From positions 29,755 through 93,754 of the forward strand of contig JROE01000014.1 in NCBI GenBank assembly GCA_000783305.1: 64,000 nt of DNA, in the 5' to 3' direction. Below the pieces are notes generated by a model that was given only the letters and a program-made list of their open reading frames with translations, was not told the DNA's origin and made no database searches. Numbering within the stretch: the first letter of the stretch is position 1; the number at the start of each line of letters is the position of its first letter. Shown here one piece after another: positions 16,381 through 26,751 of the stretch. Made by a program: the position numbers and the translations under genes. Source of the DNA: Sphingobacteriaceae bacterium DW12 (GTDB lineage: Bacteria > Bacteroidota > Bacteroidia > Sphingobacteriales > Sphingobacteriaceae).

Positions 16381-17100
16381 GTGGCCGATATAAATTACCA
16401 ACCATTCCCCAACACTGGATATGGACTCCGTCCAAACCATTCTAGAGCAAAAAATGCCATGCTGTTGTTGAAGATTATGCTCGGGATCGAAATAGCTTCA
16501 TTAATCTCCAATTACCTGCAATACACGCTATTACATAACCCTCTACTTACAGAAGAGCTTGCAGATGCTAATGATATCAGACAGCAAATCATTGCAATAC
16601 TATATAGTGGATGTTTTATTGCCACAATGGTGAACTTCCTCCAATGGTTTCGAAGAGCCTGCTACAACCTGGGACAAATAGACGAGTACCTCTCTTATCA
16701 ACAAAAAGATACAGGTATAGTTTGGTTTATCCCTATCCTCAATGTCTACAAGCCTTATCAGATGATGAAAGAGTTGTACAAGAAAACAAAAGAACACTTA
16801 GACGATAATGAAATTCAATCCAATTCGCTATCCCGTATCATCACGCTCAATAGCTGGTGGGCACTCTGGATGCTAAGCAATATCCTAGGAAATGTATCGT
16901 TTCGCTTGTCCATAAAATCAGATACAATCGAAGAGCTGAGATCGCTGACGGAGTTAGATATGATTATCAACATCATCAGCGTCCCCTTGACACTGCTAGC
17001 TATCCGCGTAATCCATAATTATGCGCAAACTGAACCGCTTTTGGAGAAAATAGCTTCACAACAAATCATACCAATTACCGACCAGACAGATGGAGATTGA
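16381..17100 (+). CDS. DUF4328-type membrane protein
   Basis: 239 residues from a GTG start; no closer ATG gives the whole first membrane segment. About four to five hydrophobic segments (residues 25-50, 75-95, 115-130, 160-180, 195-215). The segment IVWFIPILNVYKPYQMMKELYKKT is characteristic of the DUF4328 family, multi-pass membrane proteins of unknown function. Single plus-strand gene between unrelated neighbours. A function cannot be given. Confidence 0.7.
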   Translation: MADINYQPFPNTGYGLRPNHSRAKNAMLLLKIMLGIEIASLISNYLQYTLLHNPLLTEELADANDIRQQIIAILYSGCFIATMVNFLQWFRRACYNLGQIDEYLSYQQKDTGIVWFIPILNVYKPYQMMKELYKKTKEHLDDNEIQSNSLSRIITLNSWWALWMLSNILGNVSFRLSIKSDTIEELRSLTELDMIINIISVPLTLLAIRVIHNYAQTEPLLEKIASQQIIPITDQTDGD

Positions 17101-17223
17101 TACCGAGCTTTTTGGAAATTCTCGATGAAAGTAAACAGATTTATACTATTTACAGTAGATCAATAAGCGTATTTGAGGCGCCGATAGGCTCATGATCAAT
17201 CTTATCCTTGCTAGTGAGTACGC

Positions 17224-17676
17224 TCATTGATCCATATTCAATTTCGAGATCGATACAATCTGATGCGCTCGCACCGTAAACTCAAAAAAGAGCTTTTGAT
17301 TATCTTGGATTGCATGGAAAAAATCTTTCTGCGCTTGCATTCCTTCCCTAAAATAGTTGAAATCTTGAGATAACTCCAACCTTTGGTCTACATCCGATAC
17401 ACAACCGACATCATAGATGAACTTTTCGCGTTCGTTCAGCCCATTTTCATCACTAATCGAGGCAATTCCCATTTCTATAGCGGCACAGTTAAAGCGTAAA
17501 TTCTTACCCTTCAATCCTTCCATGAGTCTGACATTAGTGGCAAATATAACGCTGTCTTTTTCAACCTCCTTTTCACATGTACAAGATGTTGCTTGCTGCT
17601 TATCACGATTATGTTCTTGATTGCCGCTACAGGCAAAAAAGGGCACCATCATACCTAAATAAATTGCGGATTTCAT
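17224..17676 (-). CDS. Hypothetical lipoprotein
   Basis: 150 residues. A short signal peptide ends in a lipobox-like FFAC at Cys16, followed by a charged spacer with CTC (about residues 32-34). The rest is predicted mixed helix without a motif I recognise. Probably exported and lipid-anchored. No operon partner is evident. Confidence 0.6.
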   Translation of the reverse strand: MKSAIYLGMMVPFFACSGNQEHNRDKQQATSCTCEKEVEKDSVIFATNVRLMEGLKGKNLRFNCAAIEMGIASISDENGLNEREKFIYDVGCVSDVDQRLELSQDFNYFREGMQAQKDFFHAIQDNQKLFFEFTVRAHQIVSISKLNMDQ

Positions 17677-17808
17677 CTATTATATATTTATACGTTTTAG
17701 CACTTTTAAAGCATTTGTTAAATTATCAATGAATGTAATAATAGCCACCTCATCCAAATTATCTACCAAACTGTAAACAATAATTTTACTGTCAAATATC
17801 ATAAACAA

Positions 17809-18384
17809 TTAGTTTTCCAGTAGGTGTTGTGAGGCGTTTAAAGTAGTCTTGTCGCTTGTCAAGCATTTCAACAAACCGCTCTCATTTTGAAGCAGGATAA
17901 TTGATCGTATTTCTTTACCTATCCAAATCTTATTAGGATAAGAGAACGGATTAAAGAACTGGTGCCAATATGCTTTAATAGGAATATATAATCCATAGCC
18001 CCAAATTTGCATTTCTAATTTATCTGGCATTTGTTCCCATAGCCAATTCACGAAATCCGTAAGTAAAAGACTAGAAAAATCAAACTCGTAAGATTCCCAA
18101 GTGTCTTTTACTTTGATTTGAGGAATAAAATCTTCCTCATTACTTATTTCATCTTTTTTTGCTCGGAATAGATCGCCTTTACGAACATTGATAATGAATT
18201 CAACTGTATCATCTACCTCTTCTAAAAGAAGAAAAAAAGGGAAGCCATTATCCGGAATGGCATCAACAAATGGGGTGATACTATTTAGCCAATTGTTATC
18301 CATTTCACGGTTTTCTACAAGTTCGCTATCGAAAAGCGTCCTATATATCGTTGTCAATTTCGTTTCAAATTCGCTATTGGTCAT
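17809..18384 (-). CDS. Hypothetical cytosolic protein
   Basis: 191 residues from the ATG at 18384; an upstream TTG start at 18426 is less likely. No signal peptide or membrane segment. The sequence is acidic and rich in aromatic residues (SLLLTDFVNWLWEQMPDKLEMQ, KAYWHQFFNPFSYPNK), a composition common in immunity-type or SMI1-like proteins, but I cannot assign it to a family. Lower GC than the neighbours. Confidence 0.55.
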   Translation of the reverse strand: MTNSEFETKLTTIYRTLFDSELVENREMDNNWLNSITPFVDAIPDNGFPFFLLLEEVDDTVEFIINVRKGDLFRAKKDEISNEEDFIPQIKVKDTWESYEFDFSSLLLTDFVNWLWEQMPDKLEMQIWGYGLYIPIKAYWHQFFNPFSYPNKIWIGKEIRSIILLQNESGLLKCLTSDKTTLNASQHLLEN

Positions 18385-18560
18385 ATTTGTATAAATATAC
18401 TTACAGTAAAAATCGTTCCGAATCAAATCTTCTATATATAAAATTAGTGTTTCTAATGGATTTAACTAAAGACATAGCAAAAGAGTCGATTGGCCATAAT
18501 GTTCAAAATATAAAATCTGATAGTTAGCCTGTTATTGGCTTGAAGATTGAGATTTGCCAC

Positions 18561-19214
18561 CTACTCCTGATGGAAACTAGCTTTGGACTTATGTTTCCCT
18601 GTCAGGTATTGAGTTAAATAAGTCCGTATGTCTTTCGGAAGCGCGCGAAGCGTGACTTCTAAGCTTTGGACAGGCTTACACTCCACCCCATCCCCACAAT
18701 AATAATCTAGGTGGAAAATATAGTTCTTGTTTCGATAAAGGATTATATAGGATACTTTCCTATCATAGCTTTCGTATCCCCCGCAGTAGTAGAAAGGAAT
18801 AATCCCGACCTTGTGCCCTCGAATGTCTTGAATCTGTATCTCTTCTTTTACGAAATGGATGAGCGACATTTGTGGATAGGGATACGCGTAGGCAACAGAT
18901 GTCATGCCTATTCTATTTTTGAGCTGGGCTTCGATCTGGGTAAAAGTACCATCAAATCTAGGCAATTCAGCATTGCACGGGTTCGTGACTTTTACATGTA
19001 GCATATTTTTGCCGTAGGCATCCTGGTAGGCCAGCTCCGTCACGATTGTATCGAATAACCGTGCCTCTTGTCCACTAGCTGAACTCAACAATCCATAGCC
19101 CGTAAAGGAATATAGAAACAGTGCCATAAACATAGCACGAATAGAAACTGCGCTAGTAAGGCCTTGATAAATCACTGCCGAGGCCATAATAGGTCTACTT
19201 TCCGGTATTGCCAT
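18561..19214 (-). CDS. Hypothetical exported protein
   Basis: 217 residues from the ATG at 19214. A hydrophobic stretch (MFMALFLYSFTGYGLL, near residues 28-45) is likely a signal peptide; a later Met there may be the true start. The mature part has paired Cys (FYYCGGYES, YYCGDGVECK) and many Tyr, suggesting a periplasmic or surface beta-protein with disulfides. Family not recognised. Confidence 0.55.
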   Translation of the reverse strand: MAIPESRPIMASAVIYQGLTSAVSIRAMFMALFLYSFTGYGLLSSASGQEARLFDTIVTELAYQDAYGKNMLHVKVTNPCNAELPRFDGTFTQIEAQLKNRIGMTSVAYAYPYPQMSLIHFVKEEIQIQDIRGHKVGIIPFYYCGGYESYDRKVSYIILYRNKNYIFHLDYYCGDGVECKPVQSLEVTLRALPKDIRTYLTQYLTGKHKSKASFHQE

Positions 19215-19747
19215 GTATATAGATGTGTAGAAACATGTATGATTATCGGTGTAGTTAAGCAAAATCTATTCCAACATAGGGTTTCATGAAATTGAATGCT
19301 TTGGTAGAGATATCAATTGGTTGTCCAAAAATGAGATTCATAAAGCAATATTTGAAAAAATACAGCTTCTGGACAGTACAATTTTTGAGGACAGGATAGT
19401 TGTGAAATAAAAACAACAACCTATCCGATATATAAATATTCAAAACTATCTCTTCAAGGTGTTTGAACACAATATCGAATAGGAAGGACAATTCTGGCAG
19501 AAGGCTTAATACTTTTGTAGATATACTGATACTCCCAGCTGGTAAGGCTTCCAAAAGTGGTATAGATAATAAACTAGTATGGACCACAATAAAGGTTCTT
19601 GTAAATGGAAAACTAGATTTGGCTCCAATCTAACATACACTAATACATTTTCCGTACAGCGCCATCTTATTAAAAATGACGCTGTACAAAAAAATGACAA
19701 AATAATTGCCTACCCGTCGCTCAAACATTACATGCAAACTAAACGGA
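19215..19747. other. Intergenic region after SusCD operon 1
   Basis: No gene supported: open frames here lack convincing starts and resemble nothing known. The only clear element is the hairpin at 19654-19687. Confidence 0.4.
19654..19687 (-). terminator. Possible terminator of sigma/FecR/SusCD operon
   Basis: Inverted repeat GTACAGCG...CGCTGTAC with a further CAT/ATG pair, 60 bp past the SusD stop. There is no U-tract on the minus strand, so termination is only suggested by position. Confidence 0.4.
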
Positions 19748-21520
19748 TTAGTCATGTATAGTGGGGTCGAAAACACCGCCCCAGTCCTTATTTTGAATGA
19801 TTTTTGGATTTTTGTCAATGACCGATTGTGCTATCGGAAAAAAGTAATAGGTATCAGGCACCAAATTAACTTTGTTTCCAGTGTTCGGAACCTGCAATAC
19901 GCTATATTTAAATTGATTTTCCTTCAGTTGATAAGCTTTGGCTAATGCGGCAGCCTCTTCCAAATCCATTTCGGTACCATTACTATTGATGGCGATTGCT
20001 TCCACGCCATATTTGGTGGTGTTGTTCAACACATTCAATTTTCGAGACCGTCTCAAATCCCAAAAACGATGCCCTTCAAAACAAAACTCAATATTCCGCT
20101 CTGCTAATATCGCATCCCGCATCTGCGTACGGTCTGTAGCTACAATACCATACTTGCCATCTGCGCCGGCCTCGATACCTGCACGCATACGAATTTGTTT
20201 TAAAATGTCTAAAGCCGTGTTGAAATCTCCCTTTTCATTTGCTGTCTCTGCATAATTCATCATCACTTCAGCAAATCGCATCAATACATAATCCACATCA
20301 TATTGGGTCTCTACTTCTGTTTGCTTAAGGGATAACTTAGAGTTCTTCAAGATAAAAAAACCACTATACCGATTCAAATTCTCGGATGGGGTATTTGCTT
20401 TTGGATTGACACCAAAATTGTCCAAATCAGCAGCGATACCCACAGAAGTATATTGTCGCTTTCCGGTTTTTCCAGACACTTCATACACTTTTCCGTTCCA
20501 TACGATAGATTTGTCAAATCGAGGGTCCCTGTTTTCCCAATATGACTGCAGAAATTCGGCGTCCGATTTGTGGTATTTTCCAGTAGGGTCCGAAAAAGGT
20601 CTTCCATCCTTCATCGGAAATGCTTTTACAAAATCCCAAGACGGAACCGCCCCTGCCGCCCCCCTACTTTCTGAGCCCGGTCGTACACCATTGTCCCAAG
20701 CTGCTACTTTATTTGGATAGGCATTGATTACTGCAAAAACCACCTCAGACCCTTTTTCTAACAAGGCAATATTGGCGTAATCGGCTGTCAAACTATAGCC
20801 ATTTGCTTGCAATCTTTCATAAGCGGTTTTACTAGCGTTATATGCTTCAGTCCAGTACCCATTGTTATAAGGATTGGCTGGATTAAACTGAGGTGATGCT
20901 TTATACAACAATACTTTCGCCTTAAATGCAACCGCAAAATTGCCGTCAATACGACCATAATCGGCTGAACCTTTTGCAATAGTTGCGGGGAGTAATGCGA
21001 TGGCTTCGTCGAGGTCTTTAATAATCAAGTCAAAGCATTCCTTGGTTGTGTTTCGAGGTGTTTGTAAATCGTCAGTCTCTAAATCCTGCGGCATGGTGAT
21101 ATAGGGTACCCCACCGTGATGCCTCACCATGTTAAAATACATATAGGCCCGCATGAATAAGGCTTGGCTGACCATCGCATTCTTAAAATTTGTAGATAAG
21201 ATGGTACTTTCGTTGACTTTTTGAATAGCAGTATTAATTCTTCTTATAGTGGTATAGTCCCAAGATTTATATGCAGTATTGTTGACCGTCACAGCGTCTA
21301 ATGGAAACGAAATTCCAATCAATTGCTCAGAATTATTGTCGACTCCAGCACTCCAGTTGCCAAACAAAGGGTATAGATTAGTCAGATATGCCCGCACCAA
21401 ATTGGAGTCACTCCAGACCTTGCTTTCATCTAGTGAATTCAAGTCATCGATATCTAAAACATTTTTACAGGACCAAGTCGTCAGTAGCAATGCTATTAAG
21501 GGATAAAATATAGTTTTCAT
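19748..21520 (-). CDS. SusD/RagB-family outer-membrane glycan-binding lipoprotein (locus 1)
   Basis: 590 residues. Lipobox TWSC with Cys18. The SusD/RagB fold is seen in the N-terminal helices (FMRAYMYFNMVRHHGGVPYI) and the C-terminal part (ILAERNIEFCFEGHRFWDLRRSRKL, then YFFPIAQSVIDKNPKIIQNKD). SusD proteins cover the SusC pore from outside and capture oligosaccharides. It follows the SusC gene by 11 bp. The ligand is unknown; the locus has no glycoside hydrolase to indicate it. Confidence 0.93.
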   Translation of the reverse strand: MKTIFYPLIALLLTTWSCKNVLDIDDLNSLDESKVWSDSNLVRAYLTNLYPLFGNWSAGVDNNSEQLIGISFPLDAVTVNNTAYKSWDYTTIRRINTAIQKVNESTILSTNFKNAMVSQALFMRAYMYFNMVRHHGGVPYITMPQDLETDDLQTPRNTTKECFDLIIKDLDEAIALLPATIAKGSADYGRIDGNFAVAFKAKVLLYKASPQFNPANPYNNGYWTEAYNASKTAYERLQANGYSLTADYANIALLEKGSEVVFAVINAYPNKVAAWDNGVRPGSESRGAAGAVPSWDFVKAFPMKDGRPFSDPTGKYHKSDAEFLQSYWENRDPRFDKSIVWNGKVYEVSGKTGKRQYTSVGIAADLDNFGVNPKANTPSENLNRYSGFFILKNSKLSLKQTEVETQYDVDYVLMRFAEVMMNYAETANEKGDFNTALDILKQIRMRAGIEAGADGKYGIVATDRTQMRDAILAERNIEFCFEGHRFWDLRRSRKLNVLNNTTKYGVEAIAINSNGTEMDLEEAAALAKAYQLKENQFKYSVLQVPNTGNKVNLVPDTYYFFPIAQSVIDKNPKIIQNKDWGGVFDPTIHD

Positions 21521-21531
21521 GTTGTTTTCGA

Positions 21532-24500
21532 TTAAAATTTAACATCCAGACCCAATGTGAATGTCTTCATGACAGGATAGGAATCGTACATCTTTTGCTC
21601 CGGATCATGAAACTCCGTCATCGGAGAGAATACAAATAGATTGGTTCCATTAAAAAACACATTCACATTTTTGATTTTCATCGCGTTTGTAACGGATTGT
21701 GGTAGGCTATAGGAAATATTTAAATCTCTTAAGCGTAAATAGGCTCCATTACGGATCCAGAAACTCGAAGCTCCAGTTCCTGACTCCTGCCAATTAGAAC
21801 CGACCACTCTCGGGTAGTCAGCATTGGGATTCTCCGGCGTCCAAACATCTCCTGCCCAGATTGGATAATAAGGTCGAAAGGTTCCCCCATGTTGGCGTAT
21901 ACCACCCCCCTCTTGATTACTGATAACCCGATCGTAAGCCATTACCCCTTGGAGTAAAGCCGAGATGGAAAGTCCCTTCCAACTGGCATTTAAGCCAAAG
22001 CCGTAATTAATCCTAGGTGTATTATCTTCAGAGAGCAACATCATATCGTTGTCATCAATCTTGCCGTCTGGGGTATTCGAATAATTTGCACCACGAATAT
22101 CCTTATACAAAATCATACCTAGGTAAGGATCCCGTCCGTAGCTCTTGAATCCCTGATTCTTTAACGCATCGAGCTGCTCTTGCGTCCGTACCAGATCAAT
22201 GGCCTCCAGCCCAACAATACGATTTTCGGGCCGGCCCACGCGTGATTCAAAATTTCGCGTGCCCCCTACAGCAAATGCAGGTTCCTCATCATACACATCC
22301 CAACGATCCTTGGCATAGCCCATGTTTGCCGTAACCCCGTAAGACACCTCACCTACTCGATCATTCCAATTAAGGGACAGCTCGCCACCTTTGTAGCTTC
22401 TTGCTGCATAATTTTCAGGAGCTAATTCACGCCCGTAGTTGTCAGGTACTTTTAAGGACCGTGGGCCCAAAATATCGGTCTCCTTACGACTGAATACATC
22501 CAATGTACCTGTCAACTTGTTATTGATTAAGCCGAAGTCAACACCTACATTGATACTTCGGGAGGTTGTCCAGGTCAAGTTTTGGGTCGGTGTAGCACCG
22601 TAGGCAATACCATTGTAGTATCGATCCCCAAACATATAACCACCAGATGGTCTATATTTCTCTTGATAAAGAAATTGTCCTATCCGCTCGGCAGCGACAT
22701 TCAAATCATTACCTGTTGTGCCGTATGATGCCCGTAGCTTCAGGTCGCTAAATGTATTTTTGATAGTGGAGAAAAACTGCTCCTCAGATACTCGCCACGC
22801 AGCCGACATCGATGGAAAAAAACCCCAACGCTTATCCCCTGGAAATAACGGAGAGCCGTCATATCTGAATGAAAATTCGGCAATATACTTATCTGCATAA
22901 TTATAGTTTGCGCGTCCAATGAAACCTCTTCGAGAGTTGATACTTTCGTAGGCATCTGTCGACCTGAATGTCCTGTCGGTTGGGTAGATAAACATTTGAT
23001 CGATACTGACAATCGGATTCTCTGCACGCGAGGTCACATACGTACCCCCTGCTTTAAACTGTTCATAGACAACCAACGCATCAATTGCGTGCTTATTGAA
23101 CCTACGATTGTAGTTCAAGAACCAGTTAACCTGATATTCCCATTCACGTTGTGGAGCATAGTCCATGAACGGTTGAGCTTGACTGAACGTGAAAATATTG
23201 ATTTTATCCTCCGAAGGTGGGGCCGGTATGAATCTATTTCCATCCGGGTTCAATGAAGTAAAAGTGTAATTTTTTTGGAAGGTCATAAACCGCTTCCGCA
23301 TATAATCTTCAGCAAGGTAACTCCCCACTATCTTTGTCGAGAGACCTTCAACTAGTTTGTTTAGCTTATAGTCCAAAGTCATGATTGGGTTTACTTGTCG
23401 AACCTTCCGATCGATGTATCGATTCCCCACTACCTGATCGATGACATTCCACGCCTGCCAACTCCCCATTGGAGTTTGGACAGGATAGTCTGTCGGGGTA
23501 TCACTAGGTGATCCATCTTTGTTCAGATAGAACGGGTACATCTTAGGCCAATTAAAGGTCACACGGTAAAAATCGGATACATCAAAATCATCATCATTGG
23601 AAGAGGTGCTGAATGGCCAATAAAAACGCTTGGAGTTAATCTGGTTAGCAGAGATATTCACATCTATCGTAAAATCATCCGTTATCTTTGCGCTAACATT
23701 ACTTCTCAAATTGAATTTTTCGTGTTCCAAGGATTTATATGATCCATTCTCTTTACGGTAACTGACCAAGTTATAGTACGTGATGCGATCACCACCACCG
23801 GATACAGAGATAGATTGTCTATGGCTGAATGGATTTCTCCAGATGACATCATTGACACTATAGTCTTTATCTTTAAAATAATCAAATTCGGTTTGACCAT
23901 TGGGAGCTACCCAAGGTTGCGTTCGCGGTCCATTTTCCCATAGAAATTGAGAAACCCTATTTTGATAGGTCAATTCGTCTGCCGCTGTCGTGATATCTGC
24001 CAAGAGCGTCTGTGTCGGAGCCCCAAAGCTGTAGTTACTTTGCACATTGAAAACAGGTTCTTGGGCCGTGCCTTTCTTGGTCGTTACCACCACAACACCA
24101 TTGCCTGCTCGTGTACCATATACAGCAGCAGTAGCTGCATCTTTCAAAAAGCTCATCTGATCCACTTCATTGGCTTCCAATGCGTCAAACGCTGCCTTAT
24201 CTCGTACAATACCATCGATGACATACAAAGGTTCCGCAAAACTACCACGAATCCGCAGACTTGAAGAGGCTCCGGCCATACCAGATGTATTGGTCACATT
24301 GATACCCGCCGCACGTCCCGCTAAGGTATTGGAGAGATTAGAGGGCGCGATATTCTTCAATTGCTCGGCATTCACTGACGCTACAGAGCCCGTAATATTT
24401 GCTTTCCGCTGCTTTCCATACCCCACTACTACCACTTCTTCCAGACTCTCTTGATCCTGTTCCAGAGCCACGGTAATAGCGACTTTGTCTTTCGAATCAA

Positions 24501-24855
24501 TATTATAGTTGCTAAGCATCTTGGTTTTGAAGCCCAAATAGCTCACAGTAATCACGTAACCCTGCCCTTCGGGAATGCGGTCAAATGAGAATATCCCCTC
24601 TGTATTTGTCGTATTGACCTGCTTGTATTTTGTCGTGGGACTTTCTATAGTGACTGTTGCCCCAGTAATGGGGTTACTTTCGGCATCCCGTACTACACCA
24701 TTAACGGAGGCCGTAGACTGCGCTAATCCAACATGATAACTCATACTGAGTAGCCCCAGCATCCCTAGCCGCAGAGGCATACCGCGCCCTGGACTCTTAA
24801 ATCTCAATAGCAGCATCGCAAGTAGTTGATGCTTCTTAGATAAAAAGATGTTCAT
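21532..24855 (-). CDS. SusC/RagA-family TonB-dependent transporter (locus 1)
   Basis: 1107 residues. Signal peptide ending near GLAQ, a CarboxypepD_reg-like domain (SVNGVVRDAESNPITGATV), TonB-interacting stretch and plug (VVVGYGKQRKANITGSVASV, RIRGSFAEPLYVIDGIVRD), then the long 22-strand barrel. It imports oligosaccharides or related compounds across the outer membrane using TonB energy. It is 24 bp after the FecR gene, so sigma, anti-sigma, SusC and SusD appear to be one operon. There is no extra N-terminal signalling domain that would mark it as a classical FecA-type transducer. Confidence 0.93.
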   Translation of the reverse strand: MNIFLSKKHQLLAMLLLRFKSPGRGMPLRLGMLGLLSMSYHVGLAQSTASVNGVVRDAESNPITGATVTIESPTTKYKQVNTTNTEGIFSFDRIPEGQGYVITVSYLGFKTKMLSNYNIDSKDKVAITVALEQDQESLEEVVVVGYGKQRKANITGSVASVNAEQLKNIAPSNLSNTLAGRAAGINVTNTSGMAGASSSLRIRGSFAEPLYVIDGIVRDKAAFDALEANEVDQMSFLKDAATAAVYGTRAGNGVVVVTTKKGTAQEPVFNVQSNYSFGAPTQTLLADITTAADELTYQNRVSQFLWENGPRTQPWVAPNGQTEFDYFKDKDYSVNDVIWRNPFSHRQSISVSGGGDRITYYNLVSYRKENGSYKSLEHEKFNLRSNVSAKITDDFTIDVNISANQINSKRFYWPFSTSSNDDDFDVSDFYRVTFNWPKMYPFYLNKDGSPSDTPTDYPVQTPMGSWQAWNVIDQVVGNRYIDRKVRQVNPIMTLDYKLNKLVEGLSTKIVGSYLAEDYMRKRFMTFQKNYTFTSLNPDGNRFIPAPPSEDKINIFTFSQAQPFMDYAPQREWEYQVNWFLNYNRRFNKHAIDALVVYEQFKAGGTYVTSRAENPIVSIDQMFIYPTDRTFRSTDAYESINSRRGFIGRANYNYADKYIAEFSFRYDGSPLFPGDKRWGFFPSMSAAWRVSEEQFFSTIKNTFSDLKLRASYGTTGNDLNVAAERIGQFLYQEKYRPSGGYMFGDRYYNGIAYGATPTQNLTWTTSRSINVGVDFGLINNKLTGTLDVFSRKETDILGPRSLKVPDNYGRELAPENYAARSYKGGELSLNWNDRVGEVSYGVTANMGYAKDRWDVYDEEPAFAVGGTRNFESRVGRPENRIVGLEAIDLVRTQEQLDALKNQGFKSYGRDPYLGMILYKDIRGANYSNTPDGKIDDNDMMLLSEDNTPRINYGFGLNASWKGLSISALLQGVMAYDRVISNQEGGGIRQHGGTFRPYYPIWAGDVWTPENPNADYPRVVGSNWQESGTGASSFWIRNGAYLRLRDLNISYSLPQSVTNAMKIKNVNVFFNGTNLFVFSPMTEFHDPEQKMYDSYPVMKTFTLGLDVKF

Positions 24856-24879
24856 AATTTTTGTTTTTTTGTTTATTGT

Positions 24880-25917
24880 TTAGTATTCTGGATTGGTATA
24901 GTTTATATCAGCGTGGTGCAAGTAGTTGAGTTCTTTAATAATTTCCTTATAGACATGGTCTTTGTTTCCGAAGGTGCCACTGTAGTATTTGTCTTTGATT
25001 TTGCCCTTGTCGTAGTGCAACTTAATGTCATAGTTTTGCATCAAGATGTTTAGTACATCTTCTAAGGCGATATTCTTGAATTGGATAGCATCAGCATTTT
25101 GAAGAAAATAGCCCCCACGATCCATACCGACCGTACGTGCTTTTACTTCTTCGAGTATCCGTAGATTGTTATGGTCTAGCGTGATTTCTTCATTTGGTTG
25201 ATAGGTGCGGACTAGCGTCTTGGTCTTGTTCAAGTCTTCTGCTTTAACTTCTATTTTACCTTCCAATAATTTGATTTGTGTTTGCGTAGACCTCAATTCG
25301 TCGACAATGAATATCGTTCCTAAAGCAGTGGTGGTGACACCAGTTGAATGGACGCGAAAGGGCTTACTTTTATCTTTTGCAACTTCAAACTTAGCTCTTC
25401 CCTTGAGGTACAAAATCCTTTCATCCAAATGGCTGAAGTCTTCAGCATATTTGATTTCCGATTTAGGATATAAAGTGATAATGGAACCATCGCTTGCGGT
25501 CAACACCATGTTTTCATTTCCAGAATTAATGTAGTAGAGGTTGCTGGCTACGGGAGTATGGAGAGTAACATCTGTCGATTTAACTCGATCCAATGGCAAA
25601 GTATCTCGGAATGGGCTCATCCCAAGATAAAATCCGATTAAAAAAACAAGGATTGCAGCGGCTCTAGAGAGCGACAATACCAATCTTTTTCTAAATGTAG
25701 ATTTCTTTTTTTGTTGTATGGCGGCCAGTACCCTAGCCCGAACCTCATATTGACCTTCATAATCTAGGTCAGCTCCTGTTAAATCCCACTCTTCTCTAGG
25801 CAATAACTGATCAAGTGAGGTCCCTAAATATTGAATATAATCCTCGAGATACTCCGCTTCTTCGGCAGAACACTGGCTATTTAGATAGCGATTGATTAAA
25901 TCCGTAGTAATCTTCAT
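24880..25917 (-). CDS. FecR-family anti-sigma factor
   Basis: 345 residues. A cytosolic N-terminal helical part (about 1-80) that would hold the sigma factor, one membrane segment (AAAILVFLIGFYLG, near residue 90), a periplasmic FecR beta-helix-like domain (about 125-230) and a C-terminal DUF4974 domain (ALEDVLNILMQNYDIKLHYD) that contacts the TonB-dependent transporter. It relays substrate binding at the SusC protein to the sigma factor. It lies 39 bp after the sigma gene and 24 bp before susC. Confidence 0.9.
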   Translation of the reverse strand: MKITTDLINRYLNSQCSAEEAEYLEDYIQYLGTSLDQLLPREEWDLTGADLDYEGQYEVRARVLAAIQQKKKSTFRKRLVLSLSRAAAILVFLIGFYLGMSPFRDTLPLDRVKSTDVTLHTPVASNLYYINSGNENMVLTASDGSIITLYPKSEIKYAEDFSHLDERILYLKGRAKFEVAKDKSKPFRVHSTGVTTTALGTIFIVDELRSTQTQIKLLEGKIEVKAEDLNKTKTLVRTYQPNEEITLDHNNLRILEEVKARTVGMDRGGYFLQNADAIQFKNIALEDVLNILMQNYDIKLHYDKGKIKDKYYSGTFGNKDHVYKEIIKELNYLHHADINYTNPEY

Positions 25918-25956
25918 ACATTAAGAATACTCCAGAAAGGTCGCTTACCCCTAAAA

Positions 25957-26493
25957 TTATTTTAAAAAAAATATTATATAGCTGACAAAAAGAAAAAGAG
26001 TCTTCTTTAACGCCTTCAACGCCAAAGCAATATGATTTTCCACTGTCTTGGGTGAGATAGCTAATCGATCTGCAATCTCTTTATAACTGAGATTCTCAAG
26101 TCGACTTAGTAGGAATACCTTCCTTCGAGATGCAGGCATCCGTTGCACCGCTCGCTCGTAATGTGCACTAATCTCTTTCAATCGATATAACTCAGACGGG
26201 GTCGGTACATCTACCTGTGTGTATTGCGTTTCCAAAACTATTTTTCGCTTCCGCTCCTCTTTCACGATATCCAATAATGTAGTCCGGGCTATACAAAATA
26301 GCTGAGATTCTATTTCAATAGCTACTTTCTTATGAAAAAGGTTACCCCAAAGTTTGATGAATACCCGTTGGACTGTTTCCTCCGCAATGTAAGAGGAAGA
26401 AGTTTTGCTCAACGCATATTGATAAACCTTTTTATTCCATTTTTCATACACATCATCAAAATCCGTAATCGAAATTAAGGTTTGGTCAGGCAT
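25957..26493 (-). CDS. ECF RNA polymerase sigma factor
   Basis: 178 residues from the ATG at 26493; a longer frame to 26586 would add a hydrophobic extension not seen in this family. Region 2 (FDDVYEKWNKKVYQYAL, EETVQRVFIKLW) and region 4 (YKEIADRLAISPKTVENHI) are clear. It would direct transcription of the SusC/SusD genes when released by FecR. The C-terminus ends in a hydrophobic run (LFLFVSYIIFFLK), which is common in Bacteroidota ECF factors of this class. Confidence 0.9.
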   Translation of the reverse strand: MPDQTLISITDFDDVYEKWNKKVYQYALSKTSSSYIAEETVQRVFIKLWGNLFHKKVAIEIESQLFCIARTTLLDIVKEERKRKIVLETQYTQVDVPTPSELYRLKEISAHYERAVQRMPASRRKVFLLSRLENLSYKEIADRLAISPKTVENHIALALKALKKTLFLFVSYIIFFLK

Positions 26494-26751
26494 AGTTAGT
26501 ATTAGTGTGGCGACTAATATAGTGATTAATGATTGTTCTTCATAATCTAGGCTTAATTGACTAAAATGCAACTCTGATGTCGACATGTCTCATCTTTGAC
26601 AGCAATCAGGAAAACTAAGTCAACCTCCCATATAGACAATATTGCACCTTTCTATAGAGACACGTCTCCAGATAAGCATTTAATAATGAATAACATCTAT
26701 ATAAACAAAATACAGAAAATATGCTTATATTAACTAACTAAACTTAAATCG

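Noticed and set aside
19255..19587. Minus-strand open frame of 110 codons
   Set aside because: Poor codon character, no family resemblance, overlaps the start region of the next gene; taken as chance.
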